Origin: Woeseia sp.
GTDB lineage: Bacteria; Pseudomonadota; Gammaproteobacteria; Steroidobacterales; Woeseiaceae
Assembly (NCBI GenBank): GCA_021773015.1
Contig: JAJFKW010000001.1
Location: 2,091,305 to 2,155,304 of the forward strand
Length of the DNA stretch: 64,000 bases
Direction of reading: 5' to 3'
Shown here: positions 27,385-36,518 of the stretch, in pieces
Position numbering within the stretch: position 1 is the first letter of the stretch
Layout: each line of letters starts with the position of its first letter
Notes under the pieces: model-generated
What the model was told of the DNA's origin: nothing
Seen by the model: the letters and a program-made list of their open reading frames with translations, nothing else
Database searches by the model: none
Translations under genes and position numbers: made by a program

Positions 27385-27867
27385 ATGAATGTGAGTCACG
27401 AAAAACGCGGCAATCGCCTTTTTAAGATACTTTTGGGTAGCTTTTTCTTTGGCATTTTTTTGGCCGGCGGTGCTTATTCGGCGTACAAATTTGCAGTCGA
27501 GCTGCCAATGGCAATCGCGAGCAATGGATGGCCTACCGCAGAGGCTACAATAGCCGTATCCAAACTTCGAAGCGGCCGCAAAAAACACAAAAAGCACGAT
27601 CTTCTGTACGCATATCGAGTTGACGGCCGTCACTATGAAAATAACGACGTTAGGTTCATGAGTCATGTGTTTGGCGACAAACCACGAGTACTGCATCGGC
27701 GGTACCCTGAGGGTGACAAAATCATCGTGCACTACAATCCGCAACAGCCCAGCAATTCCGTCATCGAAACTGGCGTTCACGTTATTGGGTTTATCGGGGT
27801 ATTTTTGCTTGCGGCGTTATTCTTGACGATCGGCTTTTTTGGCTTACGGGCGACTTATAGAAATTAG
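27385..27867 (+). CDS. DUF3592-like membrane protein
   Basis: A protein of 160 residues with membrane helices near residues 13-35 and 130-152 and a small periplasmic or cytoplasmic beta domain between them (NGWPTAEATIAVSKLRS, YAYRVDGRHYENNDVRF, EGDKIIVHYNPQQPSNSVIE), the DUF3592 pattern. The first ATG (27385) is only 1 nt from AGGA; a GTG at 27391 would have ideal spacing and may be the true start. It lies 72 bp after the reductive dehalogenase on the same strand and may be co-transcribed. Its function is unknown and a role in dehalogenation is not implied by the family. Two related genes occur at 62.8-63.7 kb. Confidence 0.82.
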   Translation: MNVSHEKRGNRLFKILLGSFFFGIFLAGGAYSAYKFAVELPMAIASNGWPTAEATIAVSKLRSGRKKHKKHDLLYAYRVDGRHYENNDVRFMSHVFGDKPRVLHRRYPEGDKIIVHYNPQQPSNSVIETGVHVIGFIGVFLLAALFLTIGFFGLRATYRN

Positions 27868-27889
27868 CCGTGTGTCGAATCGTTTTGCA

Positions 27890-28933
27890 TTAGGCTAATG
27901 CCGCAGTCAGACCCGTACCAGGCGCACAGTTTATGTACTCGGCAAATTGATTCGCCGCGGGCAAGACCGAAACCTCGTGCCAAAAACGCGAGCGCATGTC
28001 CGGTCCATAGCCGGGCGCAAAATCCATGAACGCGCCAAATATAGCTTTGTGGGTCGGATGATGTTCAGACCAGTTTTCCAAATCTTCGAGCGAGCGGAAA
28101 TAGGCGTAGCCGTAGGTATGATCAGTTCTATTTCCATCATCGTCTAAGAACGACATGAACCGGCAATCATAACAATTGATTTCCCGGCCTTCGTCGCGCA
28201 AATAGTTCATTCCAGCGACTAGCGTTGGCTCAACATCGTCAAAATACTGTGCACGCTCCTGTCCAACTGCGGGGCCTAAGTCCTGACCCGATCGAATGAT
28301 CGCCAGATTTTCGTTAGCACGAACAACCGTGCGATTGGTTGACTGCTTTATCAACTCGACAGTACCTTTCGCAACAAAGCGGTCGTTCGCCGAACTTGGA
28401 ATTCGATCACGCATGCTTCCCCAGTAGGCGTGGTGTGTAATCGGTGCGCTGACATCATCGCGAACATTCGCGACACCGACTACGTGATCGTTTCCAGAAT
28501 GCATCACTTCGAATCGATTCATCGGAATATTGAATACTTCACGAAACATGCCCACAGACTCATCGCGGCCGGTGATGCAGGACCAACGATCAATAAATTC
28601 AGGGCTTTCGAAAAATGACTCAAGCTTGTCGCCATCGAACCAGTATCCTGTTGCGACAATTTGGCAACGACCAGCACAATCGCGTTCACACTCTGATAAA
28701 TCGACGTAATCAGCATAGCCTTCTGATTTCATCGCGACCACCAAATTTCGTACAATTTCTATAGCCCGACTTCTGTCGCCGACATCGAATTGGCAACCGA
28801 TAAGCGCCATAGCAACGCTTGCCTTGTTGACATCGAACTCGGACAAGAATGAAGGATACGGTGGTTCCCAATTCGCTGGCATTCGCAATGCATATTCTCG
28901 ATCATGTTTTGCAGAATTGTCATCTATCGACAT
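27890..28933 (-). CDS. Haem-dependent aldoxime dehydratase (phenylacetaldoxime dehydratase family)
   Basis: A protein of 347 residues from the ATG at 28933, which follows AAGGAG; the frame opens at a TTG seven codons earlier. The sequence matches the family throughout: RMPANWEPPYPSFLSEF, VAMALIGCQFD, APITHHAYWGSMRDRIPSSA, LAIIRSGQDL, GMNYLRDEG, NCYDCRFMSFLD, TYGYAYFRSLEDLENWSEHH. The C-terminal HPTH (292-295) and FWHEV (His319) carry the histidines expected for haem ligation and catalysis; I do not assign which is which. The enzyme removes water from an aldoxime (R-CH=NOH) to give a nitrile, with ferrous haem binding the oxime nitrogen. It is downstream of the nitrilase gene in the same operon, the usual partner. 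Confidence 0.93.
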   Translation of the reverse strand: MSIDDNSAKHDREYALRMPANWEPPYPSFLSEFDVNKASVAMALIGCQFDVGDRSRAIEIVRNLVVAMKSEGYADYVDLSECERDCAGRCQIVATGYWFDGDKLESFFESPEFIDRWSCITGRDESVGMFREVFNIPMNRFEVMHSGNDHVVGVANVRDDVSAPITHHAYWGSMRDRIPSSANDRFVAKGTVELIKQSTNRTVVRANENLAIIRSGQDLGPAVGQERAQYFDDVEPTLVAGMNYLRDEGREINCYDCRFMSFLDDDGNRTDHTYGYAYFRSLEDLENWSEHHPTHKAIFGAFMDFAPGYGPDMRSRFWHEVSVLPAANQFAEYINCAPGTGLTAALA

Positions 28934-29009
28934 CGTTGCCGCTCCTTCACCCAACCGTGGTTGAATTCTTTCGTTGCTTCTCTACGGTACTCGCAGAGAC
29001 GAATCTTGC

Positions 29010-30044
29010 CTAACCTTCGGCTGCCAGCGTAACCACTGGCGCCGCCTCTCCTTCGTCGAGCGAATGCTCTACATTCTCAGCCATCGGGTTCATTTGCTCA
29101 ACCGGCAGACTAGGCTTCGTGTTGAGCAATAGTCGGGTAACATCAGGTCGCGCATAGTGTCCAGCGGGGTCCGCAGCAGCTTTTGCGAGTGAAATAACGC
29201 CTAGATCGATATCGGCGACAATCAGGCCTTCTTCTGTTGGTGCCAATCGGTTGCCTAACGGTTGCCCGTCCGGACCAAAAATAGCGGAATATCCGCCGCC
29301 GGGCGGCGCCAGTTCCGCTTGCTCCGGACTTGCACCCATCGAATCGAGAATCTCTTGTGTCATAACACTGGTCGCGGCAATCACAAAACACTGACCTTCC
29401 AGCGCATAGACCTGAGTCGCTGCCATATTCGCTTGCGGTCCAAGCGCGTAGGCTTTGTCTTGATAGATAGTAAACGTTGGCCAAGATGCAGCGTGCACCT
29501 GCTCGTTCATCGAATACATCGCGTATTTTGTGAGCGGCTGCAGATGTTCCCAGCAGCAAAGTGCGCCTAGCCGGCCGACTGCGGTATCGTGAACTGCGAT
29601 GTTGGTGCCATCGCCATCTCCATATATCGAGCGTTCGACATGCGTAGGGCGCAACTTGCGACGATTGGCGATAGTGATACCGTCTGGACCAATGATGCTT
29701 TGCGCGAGGTATAACGTTCCGCCAACGCGTTCGCTAAAGCCAAATACGATGTGCATGCCATTGCGCTTGGCGGCACCGCCCAAGACTGCGAGTTCGGAGC
29801 CATCCCGCTCCAGAGAGTTGTCGTGGTAAGCCTGAACAAACTGCATACCCCACACTGGTGGGCCCAACCACGCCCAATACGGATAACCTGGCACCCATGC
29901 TTCGGGAAACACCAGCAATTCGACGCCCGCTTTGCCGGCGTCATCTATAATGGAAACTGCCTTTTCGATACCGCCGGCGAGATCATGTAAGACGGATGCA
30001 TGCTGTACGGCAGCGGCGCGAAATTTAGGATGTTGAACTGCCAT
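29010..30044 (-). CDS. Nitrilase (carbon-nitrogen hydrolase)
   Basis: A protein of 344 residues. The nitrilase triad is clear: Glu48 in FPEAWVPGYP, Lys130 in RRKLRPTHVER, and Cys164 in GALCCWEHLQPL, a motif typical of true nitrilases rather than amidases. Conserved GPQANMAATQVYALEGQCFV and an N-terminal AAVQHASV also fit. It hydrolyses a nitrile to a carboxylic acid and ammonia, in the cytoplasm, usually as a helical oligomer. The gene lies 11 bp after the TonB receptor gene and 76 bp before the aldoxime dehydratase gene, so it is mid-operon. Whether it prefers aromatic, arylacetonitrile or other substrates cannot be judged here. Confidence 0.94.
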   Translation of the reverse strand: MAVQHPKFRAAAVQHASVLHDLAGGIEKAVSIIDDAGKAGVELLVFPEAWVPGYPYWAWLGPPVWGMQFVQAYHDNSLERDGSELAVLGGAAKRNGMHIVFGFSERVGGTLYLAQSIIGPDGITIANRRKLRPTHVERSIYGDGDGTNIAVHDTAVGRLGALCCWEHLQPLTKYAMYSMNEQVHAASWPTFTIYQDKAYALGPQANMAATQVYALEGQCFVIAATSVMTQEILDSMGASPEQAELAPPGGGYSAIFGPDGQPLGNRLAPTEEGLIVADIDLGVISLAKAAADPAGHYARPDVTRLLLNTKPSLPVEQMNPMAENVEHSLDEGEAAPVVTLAAEG

Positions 30045-30055
30045 ATTGATCCCCT

Positions 30056-32455
30056 CTATTTATACCGGTATCGAAATGTCGCGCCGTACTCTGCCGGACG
30101 ATTAAAATTGGCCTCGTGAAAACCGAGACCGAAATTAGAGTCACCGCTGATAATGTATCTTTCATCGGTCATGTTTTCGCCAAAGACAATAAAGTCCCAT
30201 GTGTCGCCGACATTTGTATATCGAATTGATGCATTTAGCAGGCTATATGCTTTTTGAAAGAGAAACGGTGAATTCTGCGAGTCGTTGAATACGTCGTCGG
30301 TATAGGACCAATCGCCGCGGAACGTCCAACTGCCGACACTACTTTCTGCCGTATACTGCAGACCAAGACTCGCCGTTGTCTCCGGTGTATTCGCCAAACT
30401 AGAGCTCGTATCGATGGTCAACGCGAGGGGAACGGACGGCGTATTGATTACGTCGTATTCGGCATCAATCAGCCCAAGAGTCGCATCGAGCTGAAAATTA
30501 CTACCGAGCAATGCGGTCAGCTCGATCTCCAGTCCTGTAATATCTATTTCGCCGGCATTTTGCGTGACAGGTCCGCCACCACCATCGAAGAATGTAACCT
30601 GCGCATCATCGTAAGCGGTGGAAAACACGGCTGCGTTGATGCGCAGTCGATCTTCCAGACCCTGCCACTTGTAACCTACTTCAATACTCTTGGCCTCTTC
30701 GGGCTGGAAACTCAGGGGAGCCGGTTGCGGTTGCACGTACCGGAGAACAAACCCGCCACTTTTGAATCCCTCAGAGTAGCTAAGGTATAGCAAACTGTCA
30801 TTCGCGAAAGTGTAGTCAACGCCGGCCTTGATCGTCGTTTGTGAAAATTCTTCGGAAACGGTGCCGCTGCCGTTACCAACTAGCGGCACAATTCCAAAGC
30901 GCAGCTCGCCGTTCTCATCTACGGCAGCAGGCGGCGGTCCAAGCGTTCCCGGAGGCGGCGGGGGAAGCGCGTCTCCGGTTACGCTGGCCGCCACGTACTG
31001 TGTATAGGCGAATTCCTTCTCATCTTCGGTTCGGCGCACACCCAAGGTAAAACCCAGCGCGTCTGTCACGTCGAATGAACCTTGCAAATACGCGGCTTTA
31101 CTGTTGTTGTCGACTTGCGCGAAATTATTGATCACAACCGGAGCACCCGCGAGGAATGGCGAAGGCCCGCCAAGATCAAAGGGCACCGTCGCAAATACCG
31201 GCACGAAAACATTGTCGGTACCCTCCTCATCGAAGTAGTAGAGTCCTGCAACGTAGTTCAAGTGGCTTTTGAAACCGCTACCCGTCAATTGAAGCTCTTG
31301 CGTAAATTGTTGGTGGTCGTAGTTAGTATTGAGTGTTTCTGTTATGCCCGACACCGGCGAGCCGAGGGAAATGGGCGAATTATCCGCGTCGCGATTGAAC
31401 GAACCATCGGTGTTGCGAATTGCGGTAATGGATTTCACATCGAAGTTGTCAGCATGCCAATTGGCAGTGAATGAAGCGCCATCGACATCCAGTTCCGTGC
31501 CACTAGCACCCGTACCTGAAGTTTGATCATTTCCGGCATCCTCCGGATTGATGAAGTTCTCGGCGGTAAAGTCGGGAAAGCCGGGAACGCCGACCAAGCC
31601 TTGCTGTTGTAAGAACAGTGCATAACTATCTGTCGCGGTGGCAGGCGCACTGGGAGAGTTGCCAGTTATTCCTACCAATACGGATCCCGCACTCGCCTCA
31701 TCAATTCGCGTAACGTCGTAACTAAATTCGAAATCAAAAGCATCGCTTGGTTCGTAAACGGCTAGTAGCCTCGCCGCTTGCCGATCCTCGTCGCCGAGTT
31801 CATCGCCGACGAGAATCCGATCGACGAAGCCATCGCGTTGCTTGCTTGAGAGGGCAATGTTAGTACGAAACTTTTTGCTGAATGGAATATCGAGCGATCC
31901 ACGAAAGTCGATTCTGCTTTCGCTTCCAACTGTTACTTCGACTTTTCCACCCAACTGATCGGCTGGTTTCCTAGATGTGATACTCAACGCTCCACCGATC
32001 GTGTTTCGCCCGAACAGCGTGCCTTGTGGCCCGCGCAGCACCTCTATTCTCTCGACATCCAGAACATCGAGGACGCCGCCAACGGAACGCGAGGAGTACA
32101 CTCCGTCAATATACACGCCAATACCTGGATCGGTAGTCAGGGCGAAATCGGTGATACCGATACCGCGAATAAAAATGACAGCACCGGAAGAAACGCCGCT
32201 AACAGGCGCAGTTGTGTCGAAAATGACGTTCGGCGTAAATGCCGCAACCTGAGAAATATTGTCAATGCCGCGATCTTCGATGGCAGTCGCTGTAAATGCA
32301 GTAACAGCTATTGGCGTATCCTGAAGGCCTTCTTCGCGTTTCTGTGCTGTGACGACAATTTCTTCAAGAACACCTTGCGCCTTTGCCGGGAGGATCACAG
32401 TGGCGTTCAGCGCCACGATGAACGCTACAATCACAAGCTTGTTGGAATCGACCAT
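30056..32455 (-). CDS. TonB-dependent outer-membrane receptor of the nitrilase/aldoxime operon
   Basis: A protein of 799 residues with a Sec signal peptide (ends near PAKAQG), a TonB-box-like stretch EEIVVTAQKREEGLQDTPIA, a plug domain (residues about 40-150; VERIEVLRGPQGTLFGRNTI is the standard plug signature) and a 22-strand beta-barrel with the C-terminal strand ending ATFRYRYK. GAGGG lies before the ATG. It shares an operon with the nitrilase and aldoxime dehydratase and follows an AraC regulator gene, so it most likely takes up the oxime or nitrile substrate. Iron or siderophore uptake is an alternative, because fold alone does not tell. Confidence 0.93.
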   Translation of the reverse strand: MVDSNKLVIVAFIVALNATVILPAKAQGVLEEIVVTAQKREEGLQDTPIAVTAFTATAIEDRGIDNISQVAAFTPNVIFDTTAPVSGVSSGAVIFIRGIGITDFALTTDPGIGVYIDGVYSSRSVGGVLDVLDVERIEVLRGPQGTLFGRNTIGGALSITSRKPADQLGGKVEVTVGSESRIDFRGSLDIPFSKKFRTNIALSSKQRDGFVDRILVGDELGDEDRQAARLLAVYEPSDAFDFEFSYDVTRIDEASAGSVLVGITGNSPSAPATATDSYALFLQQQGLVGVPGFPDFTAENFINPEDAGNDQTSGTGASGTELDVDGASFTANWHADNFDVKSITAIRNTDGSFNRDADNSPISLGSPVSGITETLNTNYDHQQFTQELQLTGSGFKSHLNYVAGLYYFDEEGTDNVFVPVFATVPFDLGGPSPFLAGAPVVINNFAQVDNNSKAAYLQGSFDVTDALGFTLGVRRTEDEKEFAYTQYVAASVTGDALPPPPPGTLGPPPAAVDENGELRFGIVPLVGNGSGTVSEEFSQTTIKAGVDYTFANDSLLYLSYSEGFKSGGFVLRYVQPQPAPLSFQPEEAKSIEVGYKWQGLEDRLRINAAVFSTAYDDAQVTFFDGGGGPVTQNAGEIDITGLEIELTALLGSNFQLDATLGLIDAEYDVINTPSVPLALTIDTSSSLANTPETTASLGLQYTAESSVGSWTFRGDWSYTDDVFNDSQNSPFLFQKAYSLLNASIRYTNVGDTWDFIVFGENMTDERYIISGDSNFGLGFHEANFNRPAEYGATFRYRYK

Positions 32456-32532
32456 ATTTCCCTCACGATGTCGTTTACATCTGAAGGGAAAAGGTAACGC
32501 CTATTCGCGTCGCAGTTTTGCGCTCCCAGGTA

Positions 32533-33540
32533 CTAATTCTTGCTTTGCCGCGCGCGGTAAGATCGCGGTGTAGAACCGTAGGTTTCCTTAAAAACGCGGC
32601 AAAAATGGCTGATGCTGTTTAGCCCCCAGCTATACGCAATTTCCGAAATGGAGCGACCTGCGAGTTCCGGATCCATCAAGTCGCGCGCAATTCGTTCGAG
32701 CCTTTGATCCCGAACCCATTGTGTAACATTACATTTTTCAGTTTCGAATAATTTATTCAGATAGCGAACTGAAATACCGTTTGCTGCGGCTATTGACTCC
32801 CGCGTTAAGTTTACGCTTCGCAAATTGTCTGCGATAAATACTTTTATGCGAATGAGTTGCGCCGATTTCGTACTAGTCATGGCCACAGGCTCATTCAATA
32901 GACTGTGACCAACCGCTGCGCCAACAACATCAATTACATTGTGGGAAAGCCGCTCAATCTCGTGCGGTTCGAGAGAATGTACTTGGCTGGACACACTGCG
33001 TACGAACTCCATCGCCACCCGCGCCATACCACTGCTACCGTGAATAGGGGTCGCAGTGAGCCGCTCAGGAAACGCCAGCCGATCCTTGATCATCGACCGT
33101 GGAGCCTTTAGCACCAATTCCTCAAACGGTTCCGTGAATTCAAGCTCGTAACTTCGGGTAGTGTCGTACATCGCAAAGTCACCGGGCCGCAACATTGCCG
33201 CCCGGCCATCCTGTTTGACGGTCCCCGTACCGGCCACCTGCATACTAATTAGGAAACAGTCATCCGTTGCTCTGGAGATATGGCGTTTTGTTCGAAAAAC
33301 GTTCTGCTGTGAAGAGTTGACGGTGCTTAGTTGCAATGCACCGACCTGCTGATCCTCGATTGACCCGTAGAACGCGTCGCCTACGTGCGTACATTCGAGT
33401 TGAACAAAAACATCACAAATTAGATCTCGCCAATACGCACCGCGCTCTCTGGCCGTAACCTCGTCTGTAGATAGATATAGGTGCTGATTGCTCACATTAT
33501 GTGATCCGTTGAAGTGCGGGCCTCGCGAAACTCCGGCCAC
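32533..33540 (-). CDS. AraC-family regulator, FeaR/NitR-like
   Basis: A protein of 335 residues. The N-terminal 220 residues form an AraC-binding-like domain (FYGSIEDQQVGALQLSTVNS, RHISRATDDCFLISMQVAGT, GRAAMLRPGDFAMYDTTRSY), the type found in FeaR and in nitrilase activators. The C-terminal 100 residues carry two AraC HTH motifs: LTRESIAAANGISVRYLNKL and GRSISEIAYSWGLNSISHFC, then RVFKETYGSTPRSYR. It is upstream of, and on the same strand as, the receptor, nitrilase and dehydratase genes. By analogy to NitR-type activators it probably turns on this operon in response to substrate. The start is uncertain: GTG at 33540, or GTG at 33495. Confidence 0.88.
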   Translation of the reverse strand: MAGVSRGPHFNGSHNVSNQHLYLSTDEVTARERGAYWRDLICDVFVQLECTHVGDAFYGSIEDQQVGALQLSTVNSSQQNVFRTKRHISRATDDCFLISMQVAGTGTVKQDGRAAMLRPGDFAMYDTTRSYELEFTEPFEELVLKAPRSMIKDRLAFPERLTATPIHGSSGMARVAMEFVRSVSSQVHSLEPHEIERLSHNVIDVVGAAVGHSLLNEPVAMTSTKSAQLIRIKVFIADNLRSVNLTRESIAAANGISVRYLNKLFETEKCNVTQWVRDQRLERIARDLMDPELAGRSISEIAYSWGLNSISHFCRVFKETYGSTPRSYRARQSKN

Positions 33541-33788
33541 AATCTTTCACATCAAACTCGGAAAAGCCGAAATAGTCCCCGACGGTATCCGTGTGTTTCG
33601 TTAATAGATAGTTAAGACGCACTTCAACGTATACCGCAGCGGCGAAGCAAAAGCAAAAGGACCGCCGGGGGGAAATTGCCTGTATTTTTTCAAATGTGTT
33701 GCTTTCGATCAGCTTTTTTTACATTCAATATGACCTAGCGACGTAGAATCTGACACCATAGATCGCTCACAATATCCGGGGACGTCAA

Positions 33789-34829
33789 TTGGACACCGCG
33801 CTGAGACTGATGGTCATTGGCCAAATTGTGCTGATTTCATTAGTCCTTATGGTACGCGGCCCGCGTGCGGTTACGGTACCGCTGGTACTGCTAAAAGCAA
33901 GCGTTGCGGCCTACCTGATTAAATCATCACCGACACTGGCGAACGCGCTGCACTTTGCCGAAGCGCCGCTCATTGTAATGGCTATGGCAGCGCCATATTT
34001 GGTCTGGGTTTGTGCCAACGTTCTTTTCGATTTCGAAAAACCACCCATTTGGGTGATGGTGGCACTACCCTCCGTAACCGTTGTGATGTGCGGCTACGAT
34101 ATTCTGCATGCAAATACCCCCGCAGTCGTAAGAATACTGTCGATTTCGGCGTCGCTGGCCGCAATCCTGCACGCTGTATATTCGGTTGTGCGTGGAAGCC
34201 TGGACGACCTGTCCGAACCGCGGCGGCGTTTTCGACTGTGTTTCGTAGCCTGTATTTCGCTGGTATCGGTTTTGGTATTGGTTTTGGAGCTGGCGTTTAT
34301 CGGCAAGGAAGACCCGGCATGGCTACCCATTACTAACGTTAGCCTGATCGCCGCCGTGTTGTTGGTAATCAGCGTGCCATTGTTAACCAGTCCAGGCGAC
34401 CTGCTACCGCATGATCCACATCCGCCGCAGGGCAACCGAACCAGACTCGACGTTGCGGATCAGGAGACTCACAATGCCTTGGTAACGGCAATGAAAAACA
34501 GGGCCTACGCGCGAACCGGGCTAACAATTCGACAGCTTGCAGAGGAGCTTAAAACTCCGGAGCATCAACTTCGTTCTCTCATAAACTCACGCATGGGTTA
34601 CAAGAATTTCAGCACATTCTTGAACAGCTACCGTATTGAAGAGACTTGCGAACGATTGCTAAACCCAAAGGAAGTGCGGTTGCCAATCCTCACCATTGCT
34701 CTGGACGCAGGATTTGCCTCGCTGGCTCCGTTCAACCGAGCATTTCGGACGGCCACTAGCATGACACCGAGCGAGTTTCGCAACAAGAATCTGAAACCTA
34801 CACAGGTTGTCACTTCAATTCACCGCTGA
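33789..34829 (+). CDS. Membrane-bound AraC-family regulator
   Basis: A protein of 346 residues. The first 200 residues contain about six to seven hydrophobic helices (for example IVLISLVLMVRG, LIVMAMAAPYLVWVCANVLF, ITNVSLIAAVLLVISVPLLT). The C-terminal 110 residues have the AraC HTH: LTIRQLAEELKTPEHQLRSL and RLPILTIALDAGFASLAPFN, then RAFRTATSMTPSEFR. This architecture (multi-helix membrane part plus AraC HTH) is known in proteobacteria, where the membrane part is a sensor. The start is TTG at 33789, with GGGGA at a proper distance; an ATG at 33810 is the alternative. It is divergent from the operon regulator at 33540 across 248 bp. Confidence 0.86.
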   Translation: MDTALRLMVIGQIVLISLVLMVRGPRAVTVPLVLLKASVAAYLIKSSPTLANALHFAEAPLIVMAMAAPYLVWVCANVLFDFEKPPIWVMVALPSVTVVMCGYDILHANTPAVVRILSISASLAAILHAVYSVVRGSLDDLSEPRRRFRLCFVACISLVSVLVLVLELAFIGKEDPAWLPITNVSLIAAVLLVISVPLLTSPGDLLPHDPHPPQGNRTRLDVADQETHNALVTAMKNRAYARTGLTIRQLAEELKTPEHQLRSLINSRMGYKNFSTFLNSYRIEETCERLLNPKEVRLPILTIALDAGFASLAPFNRAFRTATSMTPSEFRNKNLKPTQVVTSIHR

Positions 34830-34945
34830 TTGTTTTCGAACACTTTTGATTCATTTCGAATTAGCAATGAATCGTTCATATTCGGCGAGAACTGCACTCA
34901 GTGAACGCATTACCCTGACTCCAGATCAATCATCAGGAGTCCGTC

Positions 34946-35476
34946 ATGCGTTCAAAGATATTTGTCACCATTGCTACCCTCATCCTATCTGCACCCGGCT
35001 TCGCCGGGTACGATTCACAAACCGATAGCCGTGCGAAACCCGCGTATCAGGGCTACATACTTAGCATAGATCTAAAAGGACCCGGTTCCGATGAATTAGT
35101 CCGTGGCAATTACGATGCTGCGATCGACGTCGCGAAGCGGTCCGCCGGACATGGCCACACACTATCTGCATACCTTACGTTATGTGCGGCATACATCCGA
35201 AAGTCGATTTTGGACGAGGCGCAGATTGCCTGCAATAAAGCGGTTGAACTCGCAAAATCGCCGATTACAACAAACCACAGTCCATACGGCAGAGCCAATC
35301 GCGAGGGCCTTGCAAAAGCGTACACCAACAGAGCTGTCCTGCGAATTCTTCAGGGGAATCTGCGTGCCGCGAACAACGACTTTGCGTTTGCTCAACGACA
35401 AAATCGGCATTCGGAGATCATTGAACACAACATGAAGGTGAGCAGCAGAGTTCCTAAACTGGCGAACGCGAAGTAA
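34946..35476 (+). CDS. Periplasmic TPR-like protein
   Basis: A protein of 176 residues with an AGGAG ribosome site and a signal peptide (MRSKIFVTIATLILSAPGFA). The mature part has helix-turn-helix repeats of TPR type: RGNYDAAIDVAKRSAGHGHT, LTLCAAYIRKSILDEAQIAC, NKAVEL, AYTNRAVLRILQGNLRAAND. This gives three or so TPRs, close to a minimal scaffold. I recognise no specific family. It stands alone, 116 bp after the membrane AraC regulator, and is followed by a 67-bp nested inverted repeat. Confidence 0.78.
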   Translation: MRSKIFVTIATLILSAPGFAGYDSQTDSRAKPAYQGYILSIDLKGPGSDELVRGNYDAAIDVAKRSAGHGHTLSAYLTLCAAYIRKSILDEAQIACNKAVELAKSPITTNHSPYGRANREGLAKAYTNRAVLRILQGNLRAANNDFAFAQRQNRHSEIIEHNMKVSSRVPKLANAK

Positions 35477-35507
35477 CTTCGATCCGGCGTTGCGCTGTTC
35501 CTAGTAA

Positions 35508-35574
35508 GCTGCCACTCGCCGACATTCAGGAATTGTCCTGTTTCGACATGCAGCCGTATTCGACGAGTGGCAGC
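35508..35574. repeat. 67-bp nested inverted repeat
   Basis: The outer arms GCTGCCACTCG (35508-35518) and CGAGTGGCAGC (35564-35574) are perfectly complementary. Between them is a small inner hairpin, CAGGA-ATTG-TCCTG (35527-35540). It follows the TPR gene by about 30 bp. No T-run follows on either side, so it is not a standard intrinsic terminator. It could be a REP-like element, an RNA processing structure or a small mobile-element remnant. Confidence 0.6.
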
Positions 35575-35685
35575 GAAGTCTTCCTGCGGACTAACCGCTA
35601 GCACCAGAAAATCCGCTTCGTGTGCAGGGAACCAATATCACAGATAATGGCCAAAGAGACGACTGGTACCGCCGCCGGAGGCAAC

Positions 35686-36270
35686 ATGAAGAAACGTATA
35701 GCAGATATTGCGCTATTTTTTGTGGCGTCCCTGGCATCACTGCAGGTATGCGCGGATGACGGCCCGGAATTTGGTAGCTTTGAGCCCAACGTCGCGTACC
35801 CGCACGGTCGACCGAATCCCAACGCGCCGGAGGAGTTATCGCAATTTGCCTTCATGATTGGCGTAAACGAATGCAACGATGAAATAATCGACGGTAGCGG
35901 TGACAGCACGAAATTCTCGGCACGCTGGAACGCTCACTACTTTCTGAACGGTTACGGGATTCAGGATCAGTACTGGACGCCCGACGAATTTGTAACATCG
36001 AATATTCGAATATTCGATCCGAAGTCCTCGTCGTGGAAGGTGACGTTTTTCGGTTACCCAGCGTACTCGAGCGGCGTTTGGGAGGGCGGCCAAGAAGGCG
36101 ACAATCTGATTCTGCGGCAGTTCAATGCTGCCAAAGACGGAACCCTCACGGAAAGCCGACTGACTTTTTACAACATCAAAGCCGATAGTTTCGATTGGAA
36201 GGCAGAGAATGTGAAGCGCGATGTGTTGAGTGTTAGCTGGACATCAAGCTGCCGAAAAGTCCGCTCTTAA
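35686..36270 (+). CDS. Exported protein of unknown function
   Basis: A protein of 194 residues. The ATG at 35686 follows a perfect GGAGG and starts the signal peptide MKKRIADIALFFVASLASLQ...CA; the frame opens earlier, at 35620, without such a site. The mature part has FMIGVNECNDEIIDG, RWNAHYFLNGYGIQDQYWTP, NIRIFDPKSSSWKVTFFGYP and LILRQFNAAKDGTLTESRLT, a lipocalin-like beta pattern similar to DUF1579-type proteins that measure 'first-moment' mass change of a ligand-binding barrel. No enzymatic motif is evident. Cys residues (NEC, SSC) could form a disulfide. Confidence 0.78.
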   Translation: MKKRIADIALFFVASLASLQVCADDGPEFGSFEPNVAYPHGRPNPNAPEELSQFAFMIGVNECNDEIIDGSGDSTKFSARWNAHYFLNGYGIQDQYWTPDEFVTSNIRIFDPKSSSWKVTFFGYPAYSSGVWEGGQEGDNLILRQFNAAKDGTLTESRLTFYNIKADSFDWKAENVKRDVLSVSWTSSCRKVRS

Positions 36271-36518
36271 GCCAATGCCGCACTTAGAATGGGGTAGAAA
36301 GCGCCTCCATCGCTCTGGCCGCGATGCTCTATATTCCGAAGACCACCGACGCATATCGGTCGAGAAAACTGAGAAATTCTGACTAGTGCGCGAATTCTGC
36401 TATTATGCGCGCGCTCGATCAGAGCAACGTCCCCGCAGCCTCTTCCCTATCAGCGGCATACTCGCCGACAAAGGGTAAGTGCGGATCGAAACAACCAAAA
36501 CGACCACCGGCAAACACG

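Noticed and set aside
26836-27780. 314-codon ORF on the minus strand opposite the reductive dehalogenase end
   Set aside because: It lies antisense to conserved flavin/ferredoxin domains and to the DUF3592 gene, has no family pattern and its composition is that of a shadow frame.
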